The position numbers and the translations under genes are program-made. A DNA stretch of 64,000 bases from assembly GCA_030715135.1 (NCBI GenBank), contig JAUYVH010000004.1:154424-218423 (forward strand), written 5' to 3'. The notes beneath the pieces are model-generated. The model ran no database searches. It worked only from the letters and a program-made list of their open reading frames with translations, and was not told the origin of the DNA. The DNA comes from Keguizhuia sedimenti. GTDB taxonomy: Bacteria; Pseudomonadota; Gammaproteobacteria; Burkholderiales; Burkholderiaceae_D. Shown piece by piece: positions 48,675 to 58,310 of the stretch (the stretch's first letter is position 1; each line of letters begins with the position of its first letter).

Positions 48675-50075
48675 ATGAACGCCACCGAAGTATTTAGTAC
48701 CCTGACCATCGCACTGCTGATTGTTCCGCTTGTGCTGGCAGTCTCGCTCAAGGAACCCAAACTGGTTGTATACGGATTCCTTGTCGCGATTCTCATGTTC
48801 CGCTACTCGACATGGGGAGAGCTTCAGCCAACCGAGACGATCTATGCACGTGGCGTCGGCATCTTCCATTTTTCGCTGGTCAATCTGGCGCTTTTCGTCG
48901 CCGGGATTGCAACCTTGATGCGCAAACTCGCCAATCCGCTCAATCCGCATCTGGCTGCGCCGCTGGCACCCTACTTTTTTTCATTTGTATTCATGATGCT
49001 TGCGCATATTGCGCTGGGCTCCATCGCTGGGATCGATCTCGAGCGTATTCTTGAGTATGAAGGCCTCATCAATATTTTCAACATGTTCATTTTCATGTAC
49101 ATGGTTGTCCTGGCTTTCAATTCCGAAAAGGATAAGCGCGACCTGCTGCTCGTTTTCCTGGCATTGGCCGGCATCCGCTCGCTGTTCGGCCTGGTGCGCT
49201 ATTTCGTCTTTGATGGCGACACCGCAAATCCTTATCGCAACCTGGAAGGAATGGATATCAAGATTTTCTTCTTCGATATTGCCGACAATTTTGTCGCTGC
49301 GGTTGCTGCATTCTGTGCCGCCTGGCTATTGCTGAGTCCTTCAGTACGCCTCTCCATGACAAAAAGATTATTCCTTTACGGATATCTGGCCCTGGAGATC
49401 GCCGCGATTGCGCTTTCGTTCCGCCGTTCATCCCTGATCGGACTTGCGCTGACATTCGGATGGCTTATTTTTCTCCTTCCAAGCCGCAAGAGAATTCCGC
49501 TTTTGATTCTCGGTGCAGCAGTGATGGCCTCAACAATAGTCGTATTTTTCCAGGAGCGCCTTCAGTACGCGGGAGCGACCGATATCGTTTCCTCCCTTAT
49601 CTACGATATTACGTCGAATAATACTGGGGACGTAGACCGATTCTACGAGTTGCGCGCCGCTGCCGCCAGCCTTGACGGAAACTGGCTGTTCGGGCTGGGT
49701 TCATGGGGAAGATTCACGGGCGATCAGGAATTGCTTGCATTTCATATGGGCAAATTCATGTTCGTACATAGTGGATTCGGCCACATCATCCTCAAGTCAG
49801 GCATCGCCGGATTGCTGATATTCTGCGGCCTTCTGTTCTCGTACATTATGTTTTACCTGCGTCACCGCAAGCACCTGGTCGGCAATTCACGGCTGCTTGC
49901 CGACGCTGGATTTGCCGGCTTCCTTTTCTGGACGCCGACTTTATTAATCGGCACGCCAATCATTGAGTTCAGAACAATGCTCCTTATCGGACTGTGCCTG
50001 GCCATGCCCTATGTCGCAGCGGGTGTAAGCGCGCGCAAATACTACGTCTCCTATCCTCACTATGCTGCTGCGTAA
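48675..50075 (+). CDS. O-antigen polymerase/ligase-like membrane protein
   Basis: A 466-residue protein with about ten membrane helices and a large periplasmic loop before the last few helices (around YDITSNNTGDVDRFYELRAA...WLFGLGSWGRF). The layout and the loop's GLGSWG pattern are those of the Wzy/WaaL superfamily. In this context a Wzy-type polymerase is likeliest, but polymerase and ligase cannot be told apart from sequence alone. Its end overlaps the flippase gene by 14 bases. Confidence 0.8.
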   Translation: MNATEVFSTLTIALLIVPLVLAVSLKEPKLVVYGFLVAILMFRYSTWGELQPTETIYARGVGIFHFSLVNLALFVAGIATLMRKLANPLNPHLAAPLAPYFFSFVFMMLAHIALGSIAGIDLERILEYEGLINIFNMFIFMYMVVLAFNSEKDKRDLLLVFLALAGIRSLFGLVRYFVFDGDTANPYRNLEGMDIKIFFFDIADNFVAAVAAFCAAWLLLSPSVRLSMTKRLFLYGYLALEIAAIALSFRRSSLIGLALTFGWLIFLLPSRKRIPLLILGAAVMASTIVVFFQERLQYAGATDIVSSLIYDITSNNTGDVDRFYELRAAAASLDGNWLFGLGSWGRFTGDQELLAFHMGKFMFVHSGFGHIILKSGIAGLLIFCGLLFSYIMFYLRHRKHLVGNSRLLADAGFAGFLFWTPTLLIGTPIIEFRTMLLIGLCLAMPYVAAGVSARKYYVSYPHYAAA

Positions 50076-51555
50076 CTCTATATGGAACATGGCCGGAGCG
50101 GCACTGCCGGCCATTACCGCCCTTGCAACCGTCCCTCTTTTAATCAGCGCACTCGGCGTCGAAGGCTACGGCATTGTCACGCTTATTGCCGCGGTAATCG
50201 GATATTTTGCGGTGCTGGATGTCAACTTCAGCGCAGGAGCAATCAAGTTTCTCGCGGAAAGCCATACCGCGAAAGACCGGGAGCGCTTTGCCGAAACATT
50301 CTGGTTCGGCGCCATGTTCTACGGCGCGCTAGGCCTGCTGGGCGCAACCATCATTTATTTCTCGGCCGAACTTTTCCTCCTGCGTTTTTTCGAAGTGTCT
50401 CCGTCCGCTCGCGAGCAAACGGTTACCGCATTCAAAATCGCCGCTGCAGGCTTTCTGCTGACGCAGGTACAGAATTACCTGCTTGTCGTTCCGCAGGCAC
50501 TGCAGCGATACGACCGTTCGGCGCAGAGCGAGGCGTTCTTCGGCATTTTCGTCAATATTGCGTCCGTGGTTGTCGCAATGGCGGGAGGCGGCATCGTCGG
50601 GGTTACGCTGGTCCGCATCTCCATATCAAGCATGAATGTTCTCTACCTGACATGGCTGATCCGGCAATTCGACCTGCATCTCGCTTTCCGTTTTCCTAGC
50701 AAGACTACGCGTAACTCCCTTGTTTCATTCAGCGCTTATGCTTATCTGAGCAAGATCGCATCAACCCTGCATGAGCACGGCGACAAGCTCATCGTCGGCG
50801 CGCTTGCAGGTCCGGTCGCGGTAACCTTCTATAGCGTTCCGGCCACCCTTGCCAGCCGGATTCTCGGATTGACCTACCGTCTGTCCAGCGTAATTTACCC
50901 AAGCGCCTCGTCGCTTGCCGCATCGGAAAGAATCGATGAGCTACGCCCCATGTATCTCAGTGCAATGCGGTATGTAACCTATATTAATCTGATTGCCCTG
51001 GGAATGATTGTGCTTGCCGGCGATGAATTCCTTCAGCGCTGGGTTGGCGAATCCTTCCTGGAAAAAGGATATCCGGTACTGGTGCTGATGACGCTGGCCC
51101 TCCTGGTGGACTCGTTTACCAACATTCCGTCCCTGGTCAACGATGCGCTCGGCCATCCGAAAGTGACGGGAAAGTTCGCACTGGCGCGCGGCTTGATCGG
51201 AATCGGCCTGGTGTATATCGGAACGGCGACCGCTGGCATCATGGGCGCAGCCGTTGCACACCTGCTTGCCTCGATTCTGATGACCGCATGCTTCCTGCTG
51301 TTCGTGCATGGAAGAACTGTTCCCATCAGTTTCTCGGATGCGTGGCGCGATGGTTTCGGACGCAGCGTGATGGTTGGCTTCTTTATTCTCGCGGTGCTGC
51401 TCCCGGTCAAATGGCTCTTCCTTGACGGCCTGCTCGGCACTGTAGCCATCGTATCGACGGCTGTCGTCGCACTCGGGATAGCCGGGTTCATGTTTATCGT
51501 TAGCGTGGATCAGCGTACAGCGTTGCTCTCCATGTTTCGTCGGCTTGGAGTCTGA
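50062..51555 (+). CDS. Wzx-like lipid-linked oligosaccharide flippase
   Basis: A 497-residue MOP-superfamily transporter with about 12-14 membrane helices. The opening MLLRNSIWNMAGAALPAITALATVPLL resembles polysaccharide flippases. It would move the undecaprenyl-linked repeat unit to the periplasm. The 14-base overlap with the preceding polymerase-like gene suggests coupling, and the next GT4 gene starts seven bases after its stop. Confidence 0.87.
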   Translation: MLLRNSIWNMAGAALPAITALATVPLLISALGVEGYGIVTLIAAVIGYFAVLDVNFSAGAIKFLAESHTAKDRERFAETFWFGAMFYGALGLLGATIIYFSAELFLLRFFEVSPSAREQTVTAFKIAAAGFLLTQVQNYLLVVPQALQRYDRSAQSEAFFGIFVNIASVVVAMAGGGIVGVTLVRISISSMNVLYLTWLIRQFDLHLAFRFPSKTTRNSLVSFSAYAYLSKIASTLHEHGDKLIVGALAGPVAVTFYSVPATLASRILGLTYRLSSVIYPSASSLAASERIDELRPMYLSAMRYVTYINLIALGMIVLAGDEFLQRWVGESFLEKGYPVLVLMTLALLVDSFTNIPSLVNDALGHPKVTGKFALARGLIGIGLVYIGTATAGIMGAAVAHLLASILMTACFLLFVHGRTVPISFSDAWRDGFGRSVMVGFFILAVLLPVKWLFLDGLLGTVAIVSTAVVALGIAGFMFIVSVDQRTALLSMFRRLGV

Positions 51556-51562
51556 TTAGAAA

Positions 51563-52798
51563 ATGCGGATTTTATTAGTTAGCGAAGATATACCTTATCC
51601 GCAGATGGGCGGTCTGGCGAAGCATGTGCTGAGGCTAGCGCGCGCCCTGGTCGATGACGGGCACCAGGTAGATTTACTTGGCGGAAAAAAGTATTCCATG
51701 GAAATTATCGGCGAAGAGGGTAATTTCGGCGGGCGCTTTTTCGGTGAACTGGATGGACACGAAACCCAATGGAAGGAAGGCAAGTTAGGCATGTATGTGC
51801 CGATGCGCCGAACATGGTCTGCCCGCCGCTTTGCCAAGGTCATACTGCGCCATGCGGGAAATTACGATGTCGTGCATTACCACGGGCATATTCCCAATGT
51901 CGCCTGCTACCTTCCCGCGCATATCAACTTCGTTCAGACCAGGCATGACCAGGGAAGCGACTGCCTTGCCGATATCCGCTTCCGCAACGGAGAAATCTGC
52001 ACGGAGAAAGATCCCGTACACTGCGCAAGCTGCAAAACTCCCCGGCCAAATGTTGTCCAGAAAACCGTATCGGTAATGGCCGTGAATCGATATCGCTCTG
52101 AAGTCGCAAGGGGATTCCAAAGACATAAGACGATCTTCGTTTCGGAAATGCTGCGCAAGAATTTTGGGCGCACGATGGGCTACGACAGCAATTGGGGCAC
52201 TGTCATCCATAATTTCGTCAATACTGACAGCATAGAAAAGGCCATAAGCCAGGCAAAAGCGCCGACCGACCCGACCAGGATAAGGGTTTTCATGGCAGGA
52301 AAGCTTTATCGTGCCAAAGGGGTTGAAGCGTTTCTCCGTGAAATTTCCGGAAAGCTTCCCCCCCACATGGAAATCCTCATCGCCGGAGATGGGCCGGACG
52401 GCGAAAGACTGCGCAAAGAATTCGCATCTGACAAAATCGAGTTTATGGGTTGGTGCTCTCCCGAGAAAACGCTGGAGACTGCGGCCGCTTCAAGCGTCGT
52501 CGTCATGCCTTCCCTTTGCGAAGAAGCATTCGGTTACGCCACGCTGGAAGGCCTTTTGCTTGGAAAACCCACGTTCGCCCTGGCGCATGGCGCAACACCC
52601 GAGCTGACCGTCTACTCTTCCTATCCGGATCAGCTCAGGCTGCATCCCGATATGACCTCCCTGGTCAGCGACTTGATCACTTTTACACCGAGCGCTTCGA
52701 CGCCGCCTCCCCCGAACAACCTCGCAAGCGTCGAGTATGCGGTCAAGAAAATCCTGAATGTTTACACTATGCCGGCCGATCAGGCCGTACAGGCATAG
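51563..52798 (+). CDS. GT4 glycosyltransferase
   Basis: A 411-residue GT-B fold enzyme. The N-terminal domain opens MRILLVSEDIPYPQMGGLAKHVLRLA, and the C-terminal GT4 domain contains VFMAGKLYRAKGV and the acceptor/donor motif EEAFGYATLEGLLLGKP. A Cys-rich insert (CTEKDPVHCASCKTPRP) lies in the N-terminal half. Sugar and linkage are unknown. It ends the first block of the locus; a 540-base gap follows. Confidence 0.88.
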   Translation: MRILLVSEDIPYPQMGGLAKHVLRLARALVDDGHQVDLLGGKKYSMEIIGEEGNFGGRFFGELDGHETQWKEGKLGMYVPMRRTWSARRFAKVILRHAGNYDVVHYHGHIPNVACYLPAHINFVQTRHDQGSDCLADIRFRNGEICTEKDPVHCASCKTPRPNVVQKTVSVMAVNRYRSEVARGFQRHKTIFVSEMLRKNFGRTMGYDSNWGTVIHNFVNTDSIEKAISQAKAPTDPTRIRVFMAGKLYRAKGVEAFLREISGKLPPHMEILIAGDGPDGERLRKEFASDKIEFMGWCSPEKTLETAAASSVVVMPSLCEEAFGYATLEGLLLGKPTFALAHGATPELTVYSSYPDQLRLHPDMTSLVSDLITFTPSASTPPPPNNLASVEYAVKKILNVYTMPADQAVQA

Positions 52799-53338
52799 CC
52801 CGACTGTTCACTCACAAACCAGACCGTCGCCTTGCCGCCTTCTTCACGCGGCAAGCGGTCCATTGCATGCTCTTATCTGTTCATGCATTCTCAAGGCAGG
52901 AAGATTCTTCATAAGACCAGGCAGACTCTCCGCCTTGTGACCGGCAGCCTATTCTGTCAAATTCGTGCAGGCGGAAAAGCAGTTTTTTACGCCCTTTCCC
53001 ATAAGTGGGAATTGCGCGAATTGAGAATCTTATAAAACAGATGTAACAAAATTTTAAATTCGCACCGAGTATTTGAGCGAACTCATCGGCCATCCCGTCG
53101 CACGACACAAAATAGAGTTGTATCGATTTCTGCAATCTCTCGTTAATCGCCACGTACGCCGGCAATGCAAGCGCAGATGATCAGGATCTATCGTCTGACC
53201 CGAATCGTTGTTTATTCGCAAAACACATTCGGGACCCGAATTTAAACTAGAGGAAATTGCAGTTACGACATATTGCTGTTCTGCACAAGTTCAATCCGGA
53301 ACGGGCGGCATGTGGCGGCAATCAGGAAAGGCAGCAGA
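52799..53338. other. 540-base intergenic gap inside the exopolysaccharide locus
   Basis: No frame here has a recognisable product. The part from about 52980 to 53070 is AT-rich, with TATAAA at 53032-53037 that could be a -10 element, but I could not pair it with a -35 at proper spacing. It may contain an internal promoter for the second block of genes. Confidence 0.4.
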
Positions 53339-54094
53339 ATGAAACTTAAGTTTTCAGTCATTACATGCACATGGAACAGTGAGCGATATTTGCCGGAGTC
53401 GATCAACTCCGTGCTGATGCAGGACTATCCGGATATTGAATATATTTTTGTAGATGGCGGTTCGACGGACGGCACGCTGGACATCATCCGTTCCTTAAAC
53501 CGTCCTTATAAGCTCATTGAAAACGTACGCGGCGGCGTAAGCAATGCCATGAACGAAGGTATGCGTCACGCTACCGGCGATGTGATCGCGCATCTTCATT
53601 CGGACGATTTTTATTTGCACCCCGAAGTGCTGTCCACGGTTGCAAAGCATCTGCAGCAAAGCGGCCGCATGTGGCTGTTCGGAAGAACAAAGTCCGTCAT
53701 TGACGGCAAGCTCGTGCCCGAAGGATATCGCGCGCCGCGCTTCTCCTTTGCAAACATCCTGAAAGGAAATTTCATTCCGCATCCTGCGACTTTCGTGAGT
53801 CGCGACCTGATGCAGCGCATCGGCGGTTTCGACACCAGGCTCAAATATGCGATGGACTACGACCTGTGGCTGAAAATCGGCCGCGATCACGAACCTGTCC
53901 AGCTCGATGAAGCCCTCACCGGTTTTCGTGAACATGATGGAAGTCTGTCTACCAGAAACCGGCTGGCAGCAATGGAAGAAGATCTACGGGTTCGGCTTTC
54001 GCATGCCGGATTCGCCCCCATGGGAAAGTTGATGCATTACGCTCGTTATTTTGTTCGGCGCCAACGTGCGCTGCAGGCTGAACTAGGAAAATGA
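53339..54094 (+). CDS. GT2 glycosyltransferase
   Basis: A 251-residue GT-A fold enzyme. The ATG at 53339 has AGGAAAGG upstream and gives MKLKFSVITCTWNSERYLPESI, the normal GT2 opening; a longer frame adds 22 residues without support. VDGGSTDGT and the DXD-like HSDDFY metal site are visible, then YAMDYDLWLKI in the acceptor region. Lacks membrane helices. It overlaps the next GT2 gene by four bases. Confidence 0.9.
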   Translation: MKLKFSVITCTWNSERYLPESINSVLMQDYPDIEYIFVDGGSTDGTLDIIRSLNRPYKLIENVRGGVSNAMNEGMRHATGDVIAHLHSDDFYLHPEVLSTVAKHLQQSGRMWLFGRTKSVIDGKLVPEGYRAPRFSFANILKGNFIPHPATFVSRDLMQRIGGFDTRLKYAMDYDLWLKIGRDHEPVQLDEALTGFREHDGSLSTRNRLAAMEEDLRVRLSHAGFAPMGKLMHYARYFVRRQRALQAELGK

Positions 54095-54951
54095 ATATGC
54101 CGATGATTTCTCTTATTCTCGCCACTGTCGGACGTACCAGCGAACTGGGACGCTTGTTCGAATCATTTGCTGCCCAGACATTCAAGGAATTCGAAGTCAT
54201 CATTGTCGACCAGAACACCGACGACCGCTTGCTGCCGTTCGTGGAAAGGGCAAAGCAGCTTGGCCTGGACGTCAAGTACCTGAAACATTACCCTGCCAAT
54301 CTTGCAGCCGCGCGCAACAAGGGAATCGAAGCCGCAGCAAGCAACTGGATCGGCTTTCCGGATGATGACTGCTGGTACGATCCGGATGTGCTGGAGCATA
54401 TCGCCCGGCATATTACGAAGCCGGAGGCTCCCGATGGCGTCATTATCCGCTGGGTCGAGCAAGGCGAACCACCTGTGGTTGCACCATGCCTCAGCTGGGA
54501 ACGGTCGCGCAACTTCCGCGATGTCCCTGTCAGCTCGATCACCCTTTTCATCAAACGCAGCACACTTGCGGCCATCGGCGGATTCGACAGCCGTTTCGGG
54601 GTCGGCCAATGGTTCGGCGCAGCCGAAGAACACGACCTCGTTCTGAGAGCGCTGCGTGAAGGCGCAAACCTTGCTTACGAACCGGCAGCGGAAGTACATC
54701 ATGCCGTAGGTCCCAAGGAAGCGCCTGCAGATCCTCAGGCCCGCCTGGCGGCCAGAAAGCGCGCACGCGGCACGGGAGCTCTGTACGCCAAGCATAGTTT
54801 GCCGGTCTGGGTCATTGCCCGCGGCCTGTTGGCACCGATCTTGCGGCCCCTCATGAAAGGTTCCCTGGGAAATGAGCTGGCCTATGGACTCGCGGTCGTA
54901 CGCGGCAGGCTGGACGGAATGATCGGCTGGAACCGCAGGCAGCATCACTAA
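54091..54951 (+). CDS. GT2 glycosyltransferase
   Basis: A 286-residue GT-A enzyme. ISLILATVGRTSELGRLFES begins the nucleotide-binding fold, followed by VDQNTDDR, NLAAARNKGIEAA and the metal site FPDDDCWYDPD. The GAAEEHDLVLRAL block matches acceptor/catalytic base regions. The ATG overlaps the stop of the previous GT2 gene (ATGA), so the two are translationally coupled. Confidence 0.88.
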   Translation: MNMPMISLILATVGRTSELGRLFESFAAQTFKEFEVIIVDQNTDDRLLPFVERAKQLGLDVKYLKHYPANLAAARNKGIEAAASNWIGFPDDDCWYDPDVLEHIARHITKPEAPDGVIIRWVEQGEPPVVAPCLSWERSRNFRDVPVSSITLFIKRSTLAAIGGFDSRFGVGQWFGAAEEHDLVLRALREGANLAYEPAAEVHHAVGPKEAPADPQARLAARKRARGTGALYAKHSLPVWVIARGLLAPILRPLMKGSLGNELAYGLAVVRGRLDGMIGWNRRQHH

Positions 54952-55114
54952 GCAGGATCCGCTGCATGCGGGACAAGCTTGTTGCGCCCGGGAACTTTGC
55001 CATGCTTGCCGGTGGGACCGGCCTCTAAAAATATCGGTGCAGTAGCAGCAGGAAGTGAACCAAGCTTCCAGCAGCTTCGCGCACGACCGTATAACAATTT
55101 ATTGAAAGATATTG

Positions 55115-56242
55115 ATGCTCAGAATTGCAGTTGTCACCAATGAACCGCCGCCGTACCGTGTGCCGATTTTCAACCGGATTGCAAAAATGACCGGCGTACG
55201 CTTCCAGGTCATCTTTTGCTGCAGGCGAGAACCGAACCGGTTCTGGAATCTGCCGCCCATGGAATTCGATCATGTTTTTCTGCGTGAGCGTATTACCACC
55301 GTGAAGGGTCGCTACATCCACAATAACCCTGACGTGATTTCCGCAATCAAGCGCTTTTCTCCGGACGTTCTGGTGACCGACGGATTCAATCCCACCTACC
55401 TGTATGCATTCGCATATGCCTGGCTCAAGGGCATCGTCCATATTCCGATGACCGACGGTACCTTCGACTCGGAGCGTTCCCTGAGCTGGATACACCGCGC
55501 AATCCGTCGCTTCATTTATGCCCGCTCGGCGAATTTCATTTCGGCCAGTGACGGCGGCCGCCAGCTTTATACAAGCTACGGCATTCCAGCGGATCGCTGC
55601 TTCAAGTCTTGCCTTTGCATAGACAACTCCGCCTTTACGCCCTCTTCCGCAGATCAGGAAAAGCCGTATGACTTTATTTTTTGCGGACGTATCGAACAGG
55701 TTAAAAATCCTCTCTTCGCACTGCAGGTTGCCGAAGCGGTTGCCGAAAGACTGAAGCGTAAAACCCGCTTGCTGTATGTCGGATCCGGCAGCGAGGAAGA
55801 AGCAGTGCGTGCAGCGGCGGCTGAACTGAGCAATGTCGAGGTGGATTTTCACGGCTTTGCGACGCAACAGGAACTTCCTGCACTCTATCGTTCCGCTAAA
55901 ATATTTTTGTTTCCGACCCTCTGGGATCCATGGGGCGTCGTGGCGAACGAAGCGTGCGCTGCAGGTTTGCCGGTGATCGTTACCCCCTTTGCCGGAGCGG
56001 CCGGAGAGCTGGTGCAAGATGGAAAGAACGGCTATGTCTGTGAAGCGGAACTGAACCAGTGGACCGAGCATGCCGTCCGCTTATTGAGCGATCCCCTGCT
56101 TTACCGGCAGTTTTCCGAACGCAGTCTCGCGATCGTAAGCCACTATACGTTTGACCAGGCAGCAAACGGGTTGGTGAATGCATGCCGCGCGGCACTGCCG
56201 GCCTCCTTTCCGGGAGAAAGCAGGGTTAAAAGCCAACTGTAG
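55115..56242 (+). CDS. GT4 glycosyltransferase
   Basis: A 375-residue GT-B enzyme starting MLRIAVVTNEPPPYRVPIFNRIAK, the opening of the subgroup that includes fucosyl- and galactosyl-type exopolysaccharide transferases. The C-terminal domain has FCGRIEQVKNP and FLFPTLWDPWGVVANEACAAGLPV with the E-x7-E motif. I use the ATG at 55115 instead of a TTG three bases earlier. A weak GAAAGA precedes it. Confidence 0.88.
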   Translation: MLRIAVVTNEPPPYRVPIFNRIAKMTGVRFQVIFCCRREPNRFWNLPPMEFDHVFLRERITTVKGRYIHNNPDVISAIKRFSPDVLVTDGFNPTYLYAFAYAWLKGIVHIPMTDGTFDSERSLSWIHRAIRRFIYARSANFISASDGGRQLYTSYGIPADRCFKSCLCIDNSAFTPSSADQEKPYDFIFCGRIEQVKNPLFALQVAEAVAERLKRKTRLLYVGSGSEEEAVRAAAAELSNVEVDFHGFATQQELPALYRSAKIFLFPTLWDPWGVVANEACAAGLPVIVTPFAGAAGELVQDGKNGYVCEAELNQWTEHAVRLLSDPLLYRQFSERSLAIVSHYTFDQAANGLVNACRAALPASFPGESRVKSQL

Positions 56243-56375
56243 GCTCGTTCAGTTTGGAAGCACTGCCAGTAACCCATTGCATTAGCAAGGCGATGGCCGA
56301 GACGACTATCGCGTTTTTTGCGAATAAAGCATAGGGCGCCGATTGTGAAGAGCGGCGGCCTGAACGGAGTTTTGT

Positions 56376-57104
56376 ATGAGCGTTACCTTTACCTGTTCCA
56401 TCGACGACGGACATCCATCCGACCTGAAGGTTGCCGAACTGCTGGCCAGGCATGGGCTGACGGGAACGTTTTACGTGCCTATCAAGAATCGCGAGGGGCC
56501 GCCAGTCATGGCGCCTTCTGAAATCCGCGCGCTTTCCGATCAGTTCGAAATCGGATCGCATACCTATGACCACTGCTTTCTCAAATCCGTGAACATCGTC
56601 GAATCCCATTTCCAGGTGACGGAAGGAAAGAAGCAACTGGAAGACATACTGGGAAAACAGGTAAAAGGATTTTGCTACCCCGGCGGAAAATACCGGCCCG
56701 GCGATGTTGAGATCGTGAAAGCCTCGGGATTCAAATATGCTCGTACGACGGTCAACTTATGTTTCGACGTAGGGGTAAAGCCATATGAGATGCCCACCAC
56801 CGTCCAGCTCTACCCGCATAACCGGAATGTCTATCTTCGCAACTTCGCCAAATCAGGCGACTGGATGAAACGACAGAAGGGTCTGGGCTATGCGATGCTG
56901 GAAAAAGACTGGACTCGTCGCCTGTACGCCCTGTTCGACCATGCTACACGGAGTAACGGATGCTTTCATCTTTGGTGGCATTCTAAAGATATCGAAGAAC
57001 ATCAGGCATGGGGTGAGCTGGACCGCTTTTTCTCCTACGTCTCCACCAATGTACGGCCGGAAAACCGGCTGACTAACGGAGAGTTGGCTGAACGGTATTT
57101 CTGA
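56376..57104 (+). CDS. polysaccharide deacetylase (NodB domain)
   Basis: A 242-residue carbohydrate esterase family 4 protein. Motif 1 is SIDDGHPSD, with Asp-Asp as catalytic base and metal ligand, and motif 2 is SHTYDH, the His-x3-His metal site. GFCYPGGKY corresponds to motif 3. There is no signal peptide, so it would act in the cytoplasm, perhaps on a lipid-linked or nucleotide sugar. Flanked by glycosyltransferases; convergent with the methyltransferase-like gene. Confidence 0.87.
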   Translation: MSVTFTCSIDDGHPSDLKVAELLARHGLTGTFYVPIKNREGPPVMAPSEIRALSDQFEIGSHTYDHCFLKSVNIVESHFQVTEGKKQLEDILGKQVKGFCYPGGKYRPGDVEIVKASGFKYARTTVNLCFDVGVKPYEMPTTVQLYPHNRNVYLRNFAKSGDWMKRQKGLGYAMLEKDWTRRLYALFDHATRSNGCFHLWWHSKDIEEHQAWGELDRFFSYVSTNVRPENRLTNGELAERYF

Positions 57105-57214
57105 TATGCCGGCACGGAAGGCCCGCTTGCCGTAAGACGCCTGCCAATCCGGCTCAGAATCAAACCGGAATCACAATTCCTTCATTATCAAAAAAACAAG
57201 AACGGGTATCTAAA

Positions 57215-57250
57215 GCGGACCACGCAGCCATAAAAGGATGCGCAGTCCGC
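57215..57250. terminator. hairpin between convergent genes
   Basis: GCGGAC pairs with GTCCGC and an inner CGCA with TGCG around an AT loop. No T-run follows, but the position between the convergent deacetylase and methyltransferase-like genes suggests a shared stop. Confidence 0.45.
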
Positions 57251-57274
57251 CTTAACGTAGCCAATTCGCAGCCG

Positions 57275-57985
57275 CTAGTTCTTCTTTGACACCATCAGGA
57301 AGAAATGGGCCTTGATCCCAAGGTAGCGTACATGTCCGATTTCGCAGGAAGTTTGACCTGGAAGCGTCGATGCGAGTTTCTCCAGGGCGGGAGCGTCCAG
57401 GAGATAACGTTTTTTCTCCAGCCTGTTTTTCTCGGCCGTGATTTGCCCCGATGGGTTTTCTTCGGTGTTGCGCAGCATCCAGTGGACAAATGGGCGGCCC
57501 GTACCGAAGTCGACAGGATGGCGCTTGTTCTGCGTGGTCACGAAAATTCCTTTGCGGGAGACTCGCCAAAGTTCATGAATCAATGCGAGCTGCTCCTCTT
57601 CCGCTCCGATGCGTTCGATTATCCCGTCGCAATACGCCCAGTCAAAATACCCATCCTCATACGGCAGACAGCGCGCAGCGCTGCCTCCGTTTGAAGGATC
57701 GGCTTCCGCCCCGGTATATCGCCATGCCTGCGTGCCGCCTGGCACAAGTGCGCAGCTGGAAATATAGAGTTTCGGCTGCGCTATGGAAGCGTGCAGGTCC
57801 GTACCGGCCGGGGAGCTCGACGGCGGAAATAGCTTTATTTCGAGTATCGAAGCATTTTCTGAATTTCCCGTGAAATCAACGAATGCAGCACGCATTCGTT
57901 CCTGGTGGCTAAGGCGCACATTTTCAAAGGCGCCTGTCCCGGAAAAACCGGACAGCTGTGCTTCGGCAGTGTCTTTCAATTTCAT
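57275..57985 (-). CDS. methyltransferase-like protein (degenerate class I fold)
   Basis: A 236-residue protein. The C-terminal half fits a Methyltransf_11-type fold: LPYEDGYFDWAYCDGIIERI (post-motif), LIHELWRVSRKGIFVTTQNKRHPVDFGT. Where the glycine-rich SAM loop should be there is ILEIKLFPPSSSPAGTD, without GxGxG. I start it at 57985 (ATG behind GAGGAG); a longer frame runs 59 residues further. It is the only minus-strand gene inside the exopolysaccharide locus. Activity is doubtful. Confidence 0.6.
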   Translation of the reverse strand: MKLKDTAEAQLSGFSGTGAFENVRLSHQERMRAAFVDFTGNSENASILEIKLFPPSSSPAGTDLHASIAQPKLYISSCALVPGGTQAWRYTGAEADPSNGGSAARCLPYEDGYFDWAYCDGIIERIGAEEEQLALIHELWRVSRKGIFVTTQNKRHPVDFGTGRPFVHWMLRNTEENPSGQITAEKNRLEKKRYLLDAPALEKLASTLPGQTSCEIGHVRYLGIKAHFFLMVSKKN

Positions 57986-58310
57986 TCTCCTCAATAACGG
58001 TAGCCGCTGCGAGCGATAAGGCAATCGAACGATGATCCGCCAGTCGTGCGGGATGATGCGGGATGGTCCGGCATCGACCGACATCTTCCGATCAATTGGC
58101 AATGCCAGCCTTGTGAAATGACAATATCCATGCCACAAATCATTTTTGTGACAATGATTCAACGATGTCGTTACCGCTCTCTCAAATCATGGTTCTTGTT
58201 GAGGATTCTCAGTGCCATGGAACCTGCGATGCGATTCAATAGAAACACAACGTTTTCTGACAAGAACGTATTGGAACCCACTCCACCTTTGCCATGCCGT
58301 CCATAAAGCC
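57986..58310. promoter_or_regulatory. 325-base divergent region
   Basis: Separates the methyltransferase-like gene from the GT4 gene, which face away from each other. It contains an inverted repeat CACAAA-N5-TTTGTG at 58134-58150 and nearby TTGTGA repeats that could bind a regulator. No coding region is supported. Confidence 0.35.

Noticed and set aside
52832..53165. Short frames in the gap between GT4 and GT2 genes
   Set aside because: Several overlapping frames on both strands of similar length, none with a ribosome-binding site or recognisable product.
55025..56071. Long minus-strand frame of 348 codons
   Set aside because: Antisense to a clear GT4 glycosyltransferase; long shadow frames are expected in this codon usage.
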